In this document: positions 39,101 through 49,339 of the stretch, one piece after another
Position numbering within the stretch: position 1 is the stretch's first letter
Layout of the letters: each line of letters begins with the position of its first letter
Assembly: GCF_900120125.1 (NCBI RefSeq)
Contig: NZ_LT635546.1
Coordinates: 299,228-363,227 of the forward strand
Length of the DNA: 64,000 bases
Reading direction: 5' to 3'
Source: Gemella massiliensis
GTDB lineage: Bacteria; Bacillota; Bacilli; Staphylococcales; Gemellaceae
Notes under the pieces: generated by a model
Databases searched by the model: none
The model's input: only the letters and a program-made list of their open reading frames with translations
What the model was told of the DNA's origin: nothing
Program-made: the position numbers and the translations under genes

Positions 39101-39829
39101 GTAGATGGAACTGTAACAAAAGTAGAAGTGGATAATAATCATATTCGTAGAATATTTGTATTAAGTGAAATTGGAGAGGAAAGAGAGTATCAAGATTACG
39201 GTACAAGTCGTATGTTAGTTAAGGAAAACGATGAGGTTAAACGTGGTCAAGCATTAACTGAAGGGTCTATTGAACCCAAAGAATTACTTTCTATTGCAGG
39301 ATTGGAAGCTGTACAAAGTTACTTATTGACAGAGGTACAAAAAGTTTACCGTATGCAAGGGGTTGAAATTAGTGATAAACACGTTGAAGTAATGGTAAGA
39401 CAAATGTTGAGGAAAGTGCGTGTTATCAATGCAGGAGATACCGACTTGTTACCGGGTTCATTAGTAGATATTCATAGGTTTACTGATGAGAATAAAAAAA
39501 TTCTTAAACATCGTGGAAATATGGCAACAGCGAAACCTGTTATTCTTGGTATAACAAAAGCATCTTTAGAAACGGAAAGTTTCTTATCAGCAGCGTCATT
39601 CCAAGAAACAACAAGGGTTCTTACAGATGCGGCGGTTAAAGGTAAAACCGACATGTTGATGGGACTTAAAGAAAATGTTATTATTGGTAAATTGATACCT
39701 GCCGGTACCGGTATGCCTAGATATAACAACATTGATGTTCAATATGAAGAAGATTTAGAGCAAGAAATGGAACAAGAATTAAGTAAACCCATTGAACAAG
39801 AATTACACGATGAATTAGAAACTATTTAA
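36149..39829 (+). CDS. rpoC: RNA polymerase beta' subunit
   Basis: The 1226-residue beta' subunit. It has the N-terminal zinc-binding cysteines (CACGKYKR and CDKCG), [19 protein letters not shown] (here NLLGKRVD...), the catalytic Mg site NADFDGDQM, the bridge-helix and trigger-loop region ([20 protein letters not shown]) and the second zinc site with [12 protein letters not shown]. The start is TTG (36149), as in B. subtilis, with AAAGGAGG 8 bases before it. It lies 68 bases after rpoB. Confidence 0.98.
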   Translation: MIDVNNFAYMKISLASPEKIRSWSYGEVKKPETINYRTLKPENDGLFCERIFGPTKDWECACGKYKRVRYKNIKCDKCGVDVTLSKVRRERMGHLDLAAPVSHIWYFKGIPSRMGLLLDLSPRQLEEVIYFASYIVIDPGETDFMKKQIVSEREVREARSTFGANSFVAKMGAEAIRDLLAELDIEKELRDLKNELKELSESNYKSGQKIVKIIKRVEVFEAFKNSGNKPEWMIMTVLPVIPPELRPMVQLDGGRFATSDLNDLYRRVINRNNRLKKLIELKAPGLIVQNEKRMLQEAVDALIDNGRRGRPVTGPGNRTLKSLSNMLKGKHGRFRQNLLGKRVDYSGRSVIVVGPNLKMYQCGLPKEMALELFKPFVMRELVKRELANNIKNAKNQIERMEDHVWDILEDIIREHPVLLNRAPTLHRLGIQAFEPILVEGRAIRLHPLVTTAFNADFDGDQMAVHVPLSKEAQAEARMLMLAAQNILNPKDGKPVVTPSQDMVLGNYYLTLERPGAIGEGMIFKDADEARMAYQNGYIHLHTRVGIAAKSFNNPTFTEEQNKKLLITTIGKVIFNDILPAGFPFLNEPTKDNLEVATPKKYFVATSELSEGGLKAYIKEKETAIPFKKGFLSKIISEIFNRFHITETSMMLDRMKDLGFKYSSRAGITVGVSDVFVLPNKYDILAESQENVDKITNLFRRGLLTEEERYQNVIAQWAKAKDVIQDQLMDSLPATNPIYMMSDSGARGNASNFTQLAGMRGLMASPSGRIMEMPVRSSFKEGLTVLEYFISSHGARKGLADTALKTADSGYLTRRLVDVAQDVIVRENDCGTSRGLRVAALRNGTDEIESLQERLEGRYSKETVVHPETGKVIVEDGELITLDTAKEIEKAGIESVVIRSAFTCNSRHGVCEKCYGKNLATGEKVEVGEAVGTIAAQSIGEPGTQLTMRTFHTGGVAGADITQGLPRIQELFEARNPKGKALISEVDGTVTKVEVDNNHIRRIFVLSEIGEEREYQDYGTSRMLVKENDEVKRGQALTEGSIEPKELLSIAGLEAVQSYLLTEVQKVYRMQGVEISDKHVEVMVRQMLRKVRVINAGDTDLLPGSLVDIHRFTDENKKILKHRGNMATAKPVILGITKASLETESFLSAASFQETTRVLTDAAVKGKTDMLMGLKENVIIGKLIPAGTGMPRYNNIDVQYEEDLEQEMEQELSKPIEQELHDELETI

Positions 39830-39878
39830 TTAAAAATGTGATAGAAATATAGAATATAAAAAAGTTTTGATATTTCTA

Positions 39879-39907
39879 TTGACAAACATTAAATAAATAT
39901 GTACAAT
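39879..39907 (+). promoter_or_regulatory. Promoter of infC-rpmI-rplT
   Basis: -35 TTGACA (39879-39884) and -10 TACAAT (39902-39907) with 17-bp spacing. Confidence 0.8.
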
Positions 39908-39911
39908 AGAT

Positions 39912-40026
39912 AATGTTGAATACAAAAGTAGAAGCACCCGTTTCTCACCTGCCAATGTTGATTGTTCAGGTTTATGTAGATGAAATGTAGAATTTTATGC
40001 TGGGTGTTTTGCACCCAGCTTTTTAT
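39912..40026 (+). promoter_or_regulatory. L20 leader with terminator upstream of infC
   Basis: The leader has AAGCACCCG (39932-39940) and a terminator GCTGGGTG-TTTTG-CACCCAGC (39999-40019) with a T-run. GCACCC near the 5' end can also pair with the 5' arm of the terminator, an antiterminator. In Bacilli excess L20 binds this leader and promotes termination. Confidence 0.82.
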
Positions 40027-40071
40027 TTGCTTTTAGTATTTAATGAATTTTATAAATAGGAGGTGCTGGTC

Positions 40072-40590
40072 ATTAGTAAAGATACTGCACAAGTAAATGA
40101 AGGTATTAAAGCGAAAGAGTTTCTTTTAATTAGTCAAAACGGAGAACAATTAGGAGTAAAATCTAAAGCAGAGGCATTGCAAATAGCAGAAAGAATGAAT
40201 TTAGATGTCGTTTTAGTTGCACCTAATGCAAAAACACCGGTTGCTAAAATTATGAATTATGGTAAATTCAAATTTGAGCAACAGAAAAAAGAAAAAGAAG
40301 CACGTAAGAAACAGAAAATCGTTACAACAAAAGAGATACGTTTATCTCCTACGATAGAAAAACACGATTTTGAAACTAAATTAAAAAATGCTAAAAAATT
40401 CTTAGCAAAAGAAGATAAAGTAAAAGTTTCTATTCGCTTTAAAGGGAGAGCAATCACCCATAAAGAAATTGGACAGAAAGTTTTAGAAAACTTTTCTAAC
40501 GAAGCTAGCGATATAGCAACTGTCGAACAAAAACCTAAAATGGAAGGTCGCAGTATGTTTTTAGTTCTAGCACCAAAAAAAGAGAAATAA
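40072..40590 (+). CDS. infC: Translation initiation factor IF-3 (ATT start)
   Basis: Binds 30S subunits, keeps them apart from 50S and proofreads start codons. The 172-residue protein has the N-domain ([20 protein letters not shown]) and the C-domain ([20 protein letters not shown]). The family N-terminus ISKD is encoded from ATT at 40072-40074, with AGGAGG at 40058-40063 and 8-base spacing. B. subtilis infC also starts at ATT; IF3 discriminates against this codon, giving feedback control. An upstream GTG (40063) overlaps the ribosome site and is rejected. Confidence 0.95.
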   Translation: MSKDTAQVNEGIKAKEFLLISQNGEQLGVKSKAEALQIAERMNLDVVLVAPNAKTPVAKIMNYGKFKFEQQKKEKEARKKQKIVTTKEIRLSPTIEKHDFETKLKNAKKFLAKEDKVKVSIRFKGRAITHKEIGQKVLENFSNEASDIATVEQKPKMEGRSMFLVLAPKKEK

Positions 40591-40616
40591 AGGTTTAATA
40601 TAGGAGGAATTTGATA

Positions 40617-40811
40617 ATGCCAAAAATGAAATCTCACCGTGGTTTAGCAAAACGTGTGAAAAAAACAGCTAACGGTAAGTTAAAACGTAGCCGTGCTTAT
40701 ACATCTCACTGGTTTTCAAGAAAAACTACTAAACAAAAACGTCACTTACGTAAAGCATCATTAGTATCTCGTGGTGATTACAAACGTATTAGAACTTTAT
40801 TAGTTAAGTAA
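40617..40811 (+). CDS. rpmI: Ribosomal protein L35
   Basis: A 64-residue very basic large-subunit protein: [20 protein letters not shown] at the start. ATG 40617 has AGGAGG at 40602-40607; the in-frame TTG at 40611 is too close. It lies between infC and rplT, the conserved order, and shares the L20 leader control. Confidence 0.97.
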   Translation: MPKMKSHRGLAKRVKKTANGKLKRSRAYTSHWFSRKTTKQKRHLRKASLVSRGDYKRIRTLLVK

Positions 40812-40868
40812 TATAGAATTTATAATGTAAATACTTATTTATAAGTTATACTAAAGGAGGAATTAGAT

Positions 40869-41228
40869 ATGCCACGTGTAAAAGGTGGAACAGTGACTCG
40901 TCGTCGTCGTAAAAAAGTTTTGAAATTAGCTAAAGGTTATTTTGGATCAAAACATACATTATTCAAAGTAGCAAAACAACAAGTAATGAAATCTGGAATG
41001 TATGCGTTTAGAGATCGTCGTCAAACTAAACGTAATTTCAGAAGATTATGGATCGTTCGTATCAATGCTGCTGCTAGATTAAACGGACTATCATACAGTC
41101 GTTTAATGAACGGTCTAAAAGTTGCAGGTATTGATATTAATAGAAAAATGTTATCAGAAATAGCTATTCATGATGCTCAAGCTTTTTCAAGCATTTGTGA
41201 ACAAGCAAAAGCAGCATTAGCTAAATAA
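40869..41228 (+). CDS. rplT: Ribosomal protein L20
   Basis: A 119-residue 23S-binding assembly protein and the repressor of its own operon. It has the long basic N-terminal helix ([20 protein letters not shown]) and the globular C-terminal part with [27 protein letters not shown] precedes ATG, and the strong hairpin at 41230-41275 terminates the operon. Confidence 0.98.
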   Translation: MPRVKGGTVTRRRRKKVLKLAKGYFGSKHTLFKVAKQQVMKSGMYAFRDRRQTKRNFRRLWIVRINAAARLNGLSYSRLMNGLKVAGIDINRKMLSEIAIHDAQAFSSICEQAKAALAK

Positions 41229-41229
41229 T

Positions 41230-41279
41230 AAAGATAAAAAGAAACTAGCAATTAGGTTAGTTTCTTTTTATCTTTATTT
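41230..41279 (+). terminator. Bidirectional terminator, rplT and choline-kinase-like gene
   Basis: AAAGATAAAAAGAAACTA and TAGTTTCTTTTTATCTTT form an 18-bp perfect stem. The convergent minus-strand gene ends at its edge. Confidence 0.88.
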
Positions 41280-42090
41280 AATAAATAATTTTTCGAGGAG
41301 TTTTAAGGCTCTGATATTTCTTTACGGCAATCTCATGATAAATTTCTTCGCCACGTTTTTCATAAAGTAGAGTAGCCCAAGTGTACCATAATAAATCGCA
41401 AAAACGCAAGAAAATATCTAGTTTATTAAAATCACATTGTTTATCTGTGAAATATGCTTTGAGGAAAGTGATTGTTTCCTGATAATCCAGTTCATTTTCT
41501 GATATGAAACTGGCAATATCAAAGTAATAATCATTTTGCCCGGCATATTCATAATCTATTAAAAACAGATTATTTTCAGTAAATAAAAAATTCCCTTCAA
41601 CTAAATCATTATGACATAATCTGTCAGGTTTATAAACCTTTTTTATTTCATCAACCAAATAAATAAAATTATCAATATCCAATTCATCAATAAGATTGAA
41701 ATAAGAGTAAAAAGTATCAACTATATTGAAAGAATTTTCTGCCTGAAATTTTTTCGAATGAAACTTCTTAAGCAACTTTGCTATTTCGATGATGTTGGAT
41801 AAATTTTTTTGCGAGATAAATGTTTTAGAATTTTTTTGGTATGGTGTAATAAGGTTGTTATTATTATAATGAATTACATTAAGAAAATACGGTTCATTTT
41901 TTAATAATTTAATGGCTTCTTTTTCGTTTTCTTTATTAACAAGTTTAGTATCATCTTTTTGTGTTCTGTAAAAATAACTATTTTGCTCAGTATGAACGAT
42001 GTAATTTTTGTTAGTAATACCATAGCTTGTTTCTATCATGGTAATTATTTTTTCTTCGAGAATTTTTTCCAGTTTTTCTTTTTTATACAT
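41278..42090 (-). CDS. Choline/ethanolamine kinase-like phosphotransferase
   Basis: A 270-residue protein of the APH/choline kinase fold. The catalytic loop is LCHNDLVEGNFLF (Brenner motif HxDxxxxN) and the metal-binding segment is FLIDYEYAGQNDYYFDIASF. The match is closest to LicA-type choline kinases and related bacterial kinases. Such enzymes activate choline for phosphocholine decoration of cell-wall polymers, but no licB/licC/licD neighbour is present, so the substrate remains uncertain. ATG 42090 is used; an upstream in-frame GTG at 42099 lacks a better ribosome site. Confidence 0.8.
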   Translation of the reverse strand: MYKKEKLEKILEEKIITMIETSYGITNKNYIVHTEQNSYFYRTQKDDTKLVNKENEKEAIKLLKNEPYFLNVIHYNNNNLITPYQKNSKTFISQKNLSNIIEIAKLLKKFHSKKFQAENSFNIVDTFYSYFNLIDELDIDNFIYLVDEIKKVYKPDRLCHNDLVEGNFLFTENNLFLIDYEYAGQNDYYFDIASFISENELDYQETITFLKAYFTDKQCDFNKLDIFLRFCDLLWYTWATLLYEKRGEEIYHEIAVKKYQSLKTPRKIIY

Positions 42091-42441
42091 ATATATCACT
42101 CACTCTTAATTTTAAATCACCCATATTATATAATATTAGCTTGTTTATGTAAAATGAAAAAGTTTTCAACAAAAAAATTGGAATTATAAATTAGTATATT
42201 AAAATCCTATTTTTTAGATGGAATTAGTAAAAAAATATTATCATAAACATTTTAAATTTTATGTTAATTTACCTAAAAGAATATATCAAAAAAATGGTTG
42301 ATATAATTGAAAAATAGATAGAAAAAATGAAGTTAATATAACATGTTTCCTTGAAAAAAAAATTGTTTTTTGATATAATTAAAGAGTATAAAATATATTT
42401 ATATACAAAATATTTTTTTTAAATTTTACAGGAGGTGTAAA
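42091..42441 (+). other. Gene-free region before yaaA, with promoter
   Basis: 350 bases, strongly AT-rich. -35 TTGAAA (42351-42356) and -10 TATAAT (42374-42379), 17-bp spacing, drive yaaA-recF. I find no TTATCCACA-type DnaA box, no dnaN remnant and no other gene. Confidence 0.65.
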
Positions 42442-42657
42442 GTGAAAAAAGTAGTAATTGATAATGAGTATATTACTTTATCTCAATTTTTAAAAATGGA
42501 AGACTTTATTAATTCCGGAGGACAGGCAAAGTTTTTTCTTTCGGAAGAAGATGTATTTTTAAACAATGAATTAGAACAGCGTAGAGGGAAAAAACTATAT
42601 TCAGGTGACATAGTAAAGATAAAAAATAAAGAATTTTTAATTAGTAATGAAAATTAG
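42442..42657 (+). CDS. yaaA: S4-domain RNA-binding protein YaaA
   Basis: A 71-residue protein consisting of one S4 domain: ITLSQFLKMEDFINSGGQAK and then LNNELEQRRGKKLYSGDIVK. In Bacilli it always stands between dnaN and recF, and is related to ribosome assembly proteins (RlbA-like). Start is GTG 42442 with AGGAGG at 42430-42435. It overlaps recF by 11 bases. Confidence 0.92.
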   Translation: MKKVVIDNEYITLSQFLKMEDFINSGGQAKFFLSEEDVFLNNELEQRRGKKLYSGDIVKIKNKEFLISNEN

Positions 42658-43786
42658 AGAATTAAAATTACTTTATTTTAGAAATTATGAAGCACTTGGA
42701 TTGGAGTTACATCCCTCTCTTAATGTTTTAGTCGGTGATAATGCTAATGGTAAAACAAATTTAATAGAGGCTATTTTTTGTTTAGCACTGGGGAAAAGTT
42801 ATCGTACTAAAAGTGATAGTGAATGTATTAAATTTGGAGAAAGTGCAACAGCGATGTCTTGTGTACTGAACAAAAGAAATAGAAATATAAATATTATGCT
42901 TGGAATAAGCAATAAGGGAAAAAATGCAAAGATAGCAGGAATAAAAAGAACAAAACTCACAGACTTTGTGGGTGAACTTAATGTCGTTTTATTTTCTCCG
43001 GAGGATTTACAAATTGTAAAAGGTTCTCCGGTGCTAAGAAGAGAATTTATTAATAGAGAATTTTATCAATTCTCAAGAGTATATCATAGATATAATCTTA
43101 TGTATCAGCATTTGTTAAGACAGCGTAATGCTTATTTAAAAGATATGAGAAAAAATCCGAAAGATGAGTTAGCATTAACGTATCTTGAAACTTTAACATC
43201 TCAATTGGTAAAAATTGCTATGTATATCACAAAAGAGCGTGTTAATTTTGTAAGAGATATAGCAAAACTTGCAAAGGATAATATGAATAATATTTCGAAT
43301 GGTACGGAGAAATTAGAAATAAGGTATAAAAGTTCTATTTTAGAACAACTTAGCATTGAAAATATTGATGATAAAAGATTTACTGAAGAAAATATTGTTG
43401 AAAATATGATGAAAAAATCATTTGATGATATTATGCGTGGAAGTACAAAGGTAGGTCCGCATCATGATGATTTAATTTTCTATATTAATAATTTAGATGC
43501 AAAGGTCTATGCTTCACAAGGGCAACAACGTAGTATTGTTTTATCGCTAAAACTTTCAGAAATAGATTATCTGAAACAGAAAACAGAAACTTATCCGGTA
43601 CTTCTGTTAGATGATGTTTTAAGTGAACTTGATAAAACACGTCAGCAAAAGTTGTTGGATGCAATTAATGAAAATGTTCAAACTTTTATAACAACACCTT
43701 CAATAACTGAGATAAAAGAGGAATTATTAAAAAAATCTAAGGTATTTTATATAAAACAGGGTAATGTTAGTGAAACAAGTTATTAA
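42647..43786 (+). CDS. recF: DNA replication and repair protein RecF
   Basis: SMC-like ATPase that helps load RecA at gapped DNA. The 379-residue protein begins MKIRELKLLYFRNYEALGLE, has Walker A VGDNANGKTNLIEAI (about 31-45), the signature SQGQQRSIVLSLKLSE and Walker B PVLLLDDVLSELD. It overlaps yaaA, as in Bacillus, and gyrB follows after about 100 bases. Confidence 0.97.
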   Translation: MKIRELKLLYFRNYEALGLELHPSLNVLVGDNANGKTNLIEAIFCLALGKSYRTKSDSECIKFGESATAMSCVLNKRNRNINIMLGISNKGKNAKIAGIKRTKLTDFVGELNVVLFSPEDLQIVKGSPVLRREFINREFYQFSRVYHRYNLMYQHLLRQRNAYLKDMRKNPKDELALTYLETLTSQLVKIAMYITKERVNFVRDIAKLAKDNMNNISNGTEKLEIRYKSSILEQLSIENIDDKRFTEENIVENMMKKSFDDIMRGSTKVGPHHDDLIFYINNLDAKVYASQGQQRSIVLSLKLSEIDYLKQKTETYPVLLLDDVLSELDKTRQQKLLDAINENVQTFITTPSITEIKEELLKKSKVFYIKQGNVSETSY

Positions 43787-43855
43787 AAAAATATTTTGTA
43801 ATTATTCAAAGATGAATGATAATATTTTATAGTAAAGAAAGTTATATTTAGTTAA

Positions 43856-45805
<1,950 letters not shown>

Positions 45806-45821
45806 TACGAAAGGATAGAAC

Positions 45822-48269
45822 ATGGAAGATAATAAAAATAATATTACCTTGAGAAACATAACAACAGAAATTGAAAATTCTTTCTTGGATTACTCAATGA
45901 GTGTTATTGTCTCACGTGCATTGCCGGATGTACGTGATGGTTTAAAACCTGTACATAGAAGAATATTATATGCCTTTAATGAATTAGGACTAACATATGA
46001 TAAACCTTATAGAAAAAGTGCAGCGGTAGTAGGGGAAGTAATGGCAAAATATCACCCTCACGGTGATTCTGCAACATATGGAACAATCGTTCGTTTAGCA
46101 CAAGATTTTAATAGTCGTTATCCGCTGGTTGACGGGCAAGGAAACTTTGGTTCTATTGACGGAGATGGTGCTGCTGCAATGCGTTATACAGAAGCACGTA
46201 TGAGTAAAATCGCATCCGAAATGTTACGTGATATAAATAAAAATACTGTTGATATGCAAGATAACTATGACGGTACCAAAAAAGAACCAAAAGTATTGCC
46301 GGCCAAAATACCTAACTTATTAGTAAATGGAAGTAGCGGTATCGCAGTAGGTATGGCTACAAATATTCCACCGCATAATTTAGGAGAAGTTATTGACGGT
46401 ATTGTGGCACTGTCCGATAATCCTGATATAACAATAGCGGAACTAATGACAAAAATAAAAGGACCGGACTTTCCAACCGGAGCATATTTACTGGGGCGTA
46501 GCGGCATAGTTAAAGCATATAATACCGGACGTGGTTCAATTATTATGCGTGGTAAAACTGCAATTGAGCAGATGAAAAATGGGAAAGAACGTATTGTTAT
46601 TACAGAAATACCTTATCAGGTAAATAAAGCAAAATTGGTAGAAAAAATAGCGGAATTAGCCCGTGATAAAAAAATAGAAGGTGTAACAGATTTACGTGAT
46701 GAAAGTAGTTTGAAAGGAATTCGTATTGTTATTGAATTACGCCGAGATGTTAACAGTAATGTAATTTTAAATAATCTTTATAAATTGACGCCTCTACAAA
46801 GTTCATTTGGTGTGAATATGATTGCTCTTGTAAACGGTGTACCTAAGTTATTAAATTTAAAAGAGGCACTATATTATTATTTAGAACATCAAAAAGAAGT
46901 TGTAGTAAGAAGAACGAAATTTGATCTCAAAAAAGCACAAGATCGTGCTCATATTTTAGAAGGATTAAGGATTGCCCTTGATAATATCGACAGAATAATT
47001 AGTTTAATTCGCGGTTCTAAGACAACAGAAGAGGCCAAAACAGGATTAATAAAACAATTTGATTTATCTGATATTCAAGCACAAGCTATATTAGATATGC
47101 GACTACAACGTTTAACAGGGTTAGAACGTGAAAAAATTGAAGATGAGTATAGTAAATTAATGAATTTAATAAAAGATTTACAAGATATCTTGAATAAAGA
47201 AGATCGTGTTCGTGAAATTGTTAAAACAGAGTTACTCGAAATAAAAGAAAAATATGGAGATTCACGTCGTAGTGTTATAATTGAAGGACAAGTTGATACG
47301 ATAGATAATGAAGATTTAATAGAAAAAGAACAAATAATTATTACATTATCACACAATCAATATATCAAACGTTTAGCAGCTAGTACATATAAATCTCAAG
47401 GACGTGGTGGACGTGGTGTTAATGGAATGACAACAAATGATGAAGATAATATCGCATATATGTTAAGTTGTTCAACTCATGATCATATATTATTCTTTAC
47501 AGATAAAGGTAAGGTATACACACTTAAAGGATATGAAGTTAATCAAATGAGTAGACAATCAAAAGGAATACCGATAATAAATCTTCTTGAAATTGAAAAA
47601 GAAGAAAAAGTTAATTCTATTATTGCCATTTCCGACTTACAAGAAGAAGGAACAAATCTAATTTTCTCTACTAAGTTTGGTATTATTAAAAAATCTAAAC
47701 TCGGTGATTACGCAAGTATTCTTAAAAAAGGGAAAATAGCACTTAAACTTGATGACGGTGATTCTCTAATAGATGTTCAACGAATTACTGATGAACAAGA
47801 TATTATGATTGTAACAGCTAATGGGCAAGCAATTCGTATTAATGCAGAAAAAGTACGTACCATGGGACGGGTGAGTCGTGGTGTGAAAGGTATTACACTC
47901 GGTTTAGATGATTATGTTATTGGCATGGAAGTAGTAGATGAAACGAAAAAAATCTTGACTGTAACCGAAAATGGTATTGGTAAAATATCTAAATCAACGG
48001 AATTTAATGTAATTAACCGTGGAGGAAAAGGTGTCAAAGTAGCAAAAGTTACGAAGAAAACAGGTAAAATCGTTGCGGTAAAATCAATTGCAGGTAACGA
48101 AGATCTAATGGTAATGACAAACCAAGGTGTTATTATTCGAATTGATATTTCAACAATTAGTACACTAGGGCGTACAGCAACAGGGGTTAAAGTAATCAAT
48201 TTAGTTGATGATCAAAAAGTGGCGACAGTTACATTAGCAGAAAAAGAAGAAAATTATGAAGAAGAATAA
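45822..48269 (+). CDS. gyrA: DNA gyrase subunit A
   Basis: The DNA breakage-reunion subunit, 815 residues. The winged-helix core has the active tyrosine in [15 protein letters not shown]. The quinolone region reads [19 protein letters not shown], so S83 (E. coli numbering and also actual residue 83) is kept but residue 87 is Gly, where Asp or Glu is usual. The C-terminal beta-pinwheel has the GyrA box QGRGGRGV (near residue 530). AAGGA precedes ATG. Confidence 0.98.
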   Translation: MEDNKNNITLRNITTEIENSFLDYSMSVIVSRALPDVRDGLKPVHRRILYAFNELGLTYDKPYRKSAAVVGEVMAKYHPHGDSATYGTIVRLAQDFNSRYPLVDGQGNFGSIDGDGAAAMRYTEARMSKIASEMLRDINKNTVDMQDNYDGTKKEPKVLPAKIPNLLVNGSSGIAVGMATNIPPHNLGEVIDGIVALSDNPDITIAELMTKIKGPDFPTGAYLLGRSGIVKAYNTGRGSIIMRGKTAIEQMKNGKERIVITEIPYQVNKAKLVEKIAELARDKKIEGVTDLRDESSLKGIRIVIELRRDVNSNVILNNLYKLTPLQSSFGVNMIALVNGVPKLLNLKEALYYYLEHQKEVVVRRTKFDLKKAQDRAHILEGLRIALDNIDRIISLIRGSKTTEEAKTGLIKQFDLSDIQAQAILDMRLQRLTGLEREKIEDEYSKLMNLIKDLQDILNKEDRVREIVKTELLEIKEKYGDSRRSVIIEGQVDTIDNEDLIEKEQIIITLSHNQYIKRLAASTYKSQGRGGRGVNGMTTNDEDNIAYMLSCSTHDHILFFTDKGKVYTLKGYEVNQMSRQSKGIPIINLLEIEKEEKVNSIIAISDLQEEGTNLIFSTKFGIIKKSKLGDYASILKKGKIALKLDDGDSLIDVQRITDEQDIMIVTANGQAIRINAEKVRTMGRVSRGVKGITLGLDDYVIGMEVVDETKKILTVTENGIGKISKSTEFNVINRGGKGVKVAKVTKKTGKIVAVKSIAGNEDLMVMTNQGVIIRIDISTISTLGRTATGVKVINLVDDQKVATVTLAEKEENYEEE

Positions 48270-48334
48270 TCTGATGTAAAATTGATTATATTACATGACT
48301 ACCGATCATAAAAAGCAGTTAGAAAGTTTATACG

Positions 48335-48374
48335 AAGGATTTAGTTTTGTCATAACAGGACTAAATCCTTTTCA
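48335..48374 (+). terminator. Terminator after gyrA, abutted by the insertion sequence
   Basis: AAGGATTTAGT (48335-48345) pairs with ACTAAATCCTT (48360-48370), followed by a short T-run that stops where the IS200-type element begins. Confidence 0.75.
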
Positions 48375-48462
48375 TTAATGGCTTTAGCCAGTTGAGGAGG
48401 CGAAGTCTCCGAAACAATAAACCACCCGCTATGCGGGTGCGAGAAAAGAGTTAAACAATTGA

Positions 48463-48526
48463 AAAATCATCCTTTCTTGATAAAATAAGAGTAGTTCAAG
48501 CACTAAAATAAAGAAAGGATGATTTT
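48463..48526 (+). repeat. Perfect 16-bp inverted repeat over the tnpA ribosome site
   Basis: AAAATCATCCTTTCTT (48463-48478) is exactly complementary to AAGAAAGGATGATTTT (48511-48526). The 3' arm contains the AAAGGA ribosome site of tnpA (ATG 48531). IS200 elements are known to repress transposase translation with such a hairpin, so this element is probably kept quiet the same way. Confidence 0.75.
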
Positions 48527-48530
48527 AATT

Positions 48531-48995
48531 ATGGCAAATAAACATAATAGTTTATCGCATACAAAGTGGATATGTAAATACCATATTGTATTTACCCCTA
48601 AGTATAGACGAAAAATAGAATTTAATCAATACAAACGAGATATAGTAGATATAATAAAAAGGTTATGTAAGTATAAAGGAGTGGAAATAATAGAAGGACA
48701 TATAATGCCAGATCATATACATTTGCTGTTATCAATACCACTAAAATATAGTGTATCAAGTTTTATGGGATATTTGAAAGGAAAAAGTTCACTGATGATA
48801 TTTGATATGCATGCAAACCTGAAGTATAAGTATGGGAATAGAAAGTTTTGGGCAGAAGGATACTATGTAAGTACTGTAGGTTTGAATGAAGGTACAATAA
48901 GAAAATACATCAAAGATCAAGAAGCGCATGATATTGCAATAGATAAACTGACAACAAAAGAATATACAAATCCATTTGGAAATAAGAAAAAATAG
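48531..48995 (+). CDS. tnpA: IS200/IS605 family transposase TnpA
   Basis: A 154-residue Y1 HUH transposase that cuts and joins single-stranded DNA at the element hairpins. The HUH motif is in GHIMPDHIHLLLSIP (HIH); the catalytic tyrosine is in the C-terminal helix, within TIRKYIKDQEAHD. The start KWICKYHIVFTPKYRRK is typical. All key residues are present and the frame is intact, so it may be active. ATG 48531 is chosen; upstream starts lie in the hairpin. Confidence 0.93.
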   Translation: MANKHNSLSHTKWICKYHIVFTPKYRRKIEFNQYKRDIVDIIKRLCKYKGVEIIEGHIMPDHIHLLLSIPLKYSVSSFMGYLKGKSSLMIFDMHANLKYKYGNRKFWAEGYYVSTVGLNEGTIRKYIKDQEAHDIAIDKLTTKEYTNPFGNKKK

Positions 48996-49000
48996 ATAAA

Positions 49001-49133
49001 CCCGTTTGACGGGTAGCGGGCGTAAAAATACAATAGGGCTTGAACAAATGTGAAAGCCAGCGTCTTGAGGTGCGTGTTAGTAACAAAGGGTTATACCCGA
49101 AGAGAAAACCACCCCTTTTCAGGGGTGGTCATT
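49001..49133 (+). ncRNA. Structured right end of the IS, resembling an omega-RNA/reRNA scaffold
   Basis: About 130 noncoding bases follow tnpA. Helices include CCCGT/ACGGG, GGCTT/AAGCC (49037-49058), GGGT-TAT-ACCC (49088-49098) and the terminal ACCACCCC/GGGGTGGT. IS605 right ends that encode TnpB guide RNAs have this kind of multi-helix scaffold ending near the element border. Here no tnpB exists, so this could be a relic, a trans-acting guide, or only the TnpA-recognised end. Confidence 0.35.
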
Positions 49134-49339
49134 ATTTTAGTATAACTTTTTGTTGTTAAAATATAAAATAATTAGTTATTTTTTCTAAAATCAGAACATT
49201 TTGACAAAAATGGTCATAAAAGTTTGCAAATTAAGAAAAAAACTGGGAAATATCAAAAAATAAATTGTTTTCTTCTTTAAAAAGCTATATAATGGATATA
49301 TGCTATTAAATTTCATATAAAAATACTAAGGAGTATTAC
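49134..49339 (+). other. Spacer with the ppc promoter
   Basis: -35 TTGTTT (49265-49270) and -10 TATAAT (49288-49293), 17-bp spacing. No gene is seen. AAGGAG (49328-49333) precedes the ppc ATG. Confidence 0.65.

Larger units (their letters stand above)
48376..49133 (+). mobile_element. IS200/IS605-family insertion sequence (tnpA only)
   Basis: A single Y1 transposase is flanked by structured noncoding ends. On the left: GGCTTTAGCC (48380-48389), GGAGGCGAAGTCTCC (48396-48410) and CACCCGC-TAT-GCGGGTG (48423-48439). On the right: CCCGT-TTG-ACGGG (49001-49013) and ACCACCCC-TTTTCA-GGGGTGGT (49108-49129). There are no long terminal inverted repeats, as expected for this family. No tnpB is present. 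The exact ends are inferred. Confidence 0.8.

Noticed and set aside
40257-40637. 126-codon open frame opposite infC/rpmI
   Set aside because: Shadow of lysine-rich coding sequence; no recognisable domain.
42091-42441. Replication origin next to yaaA-recF
   Set aside because: AT-rich, but no DnaA-box cluster and no dnaA or dnaN nearby.
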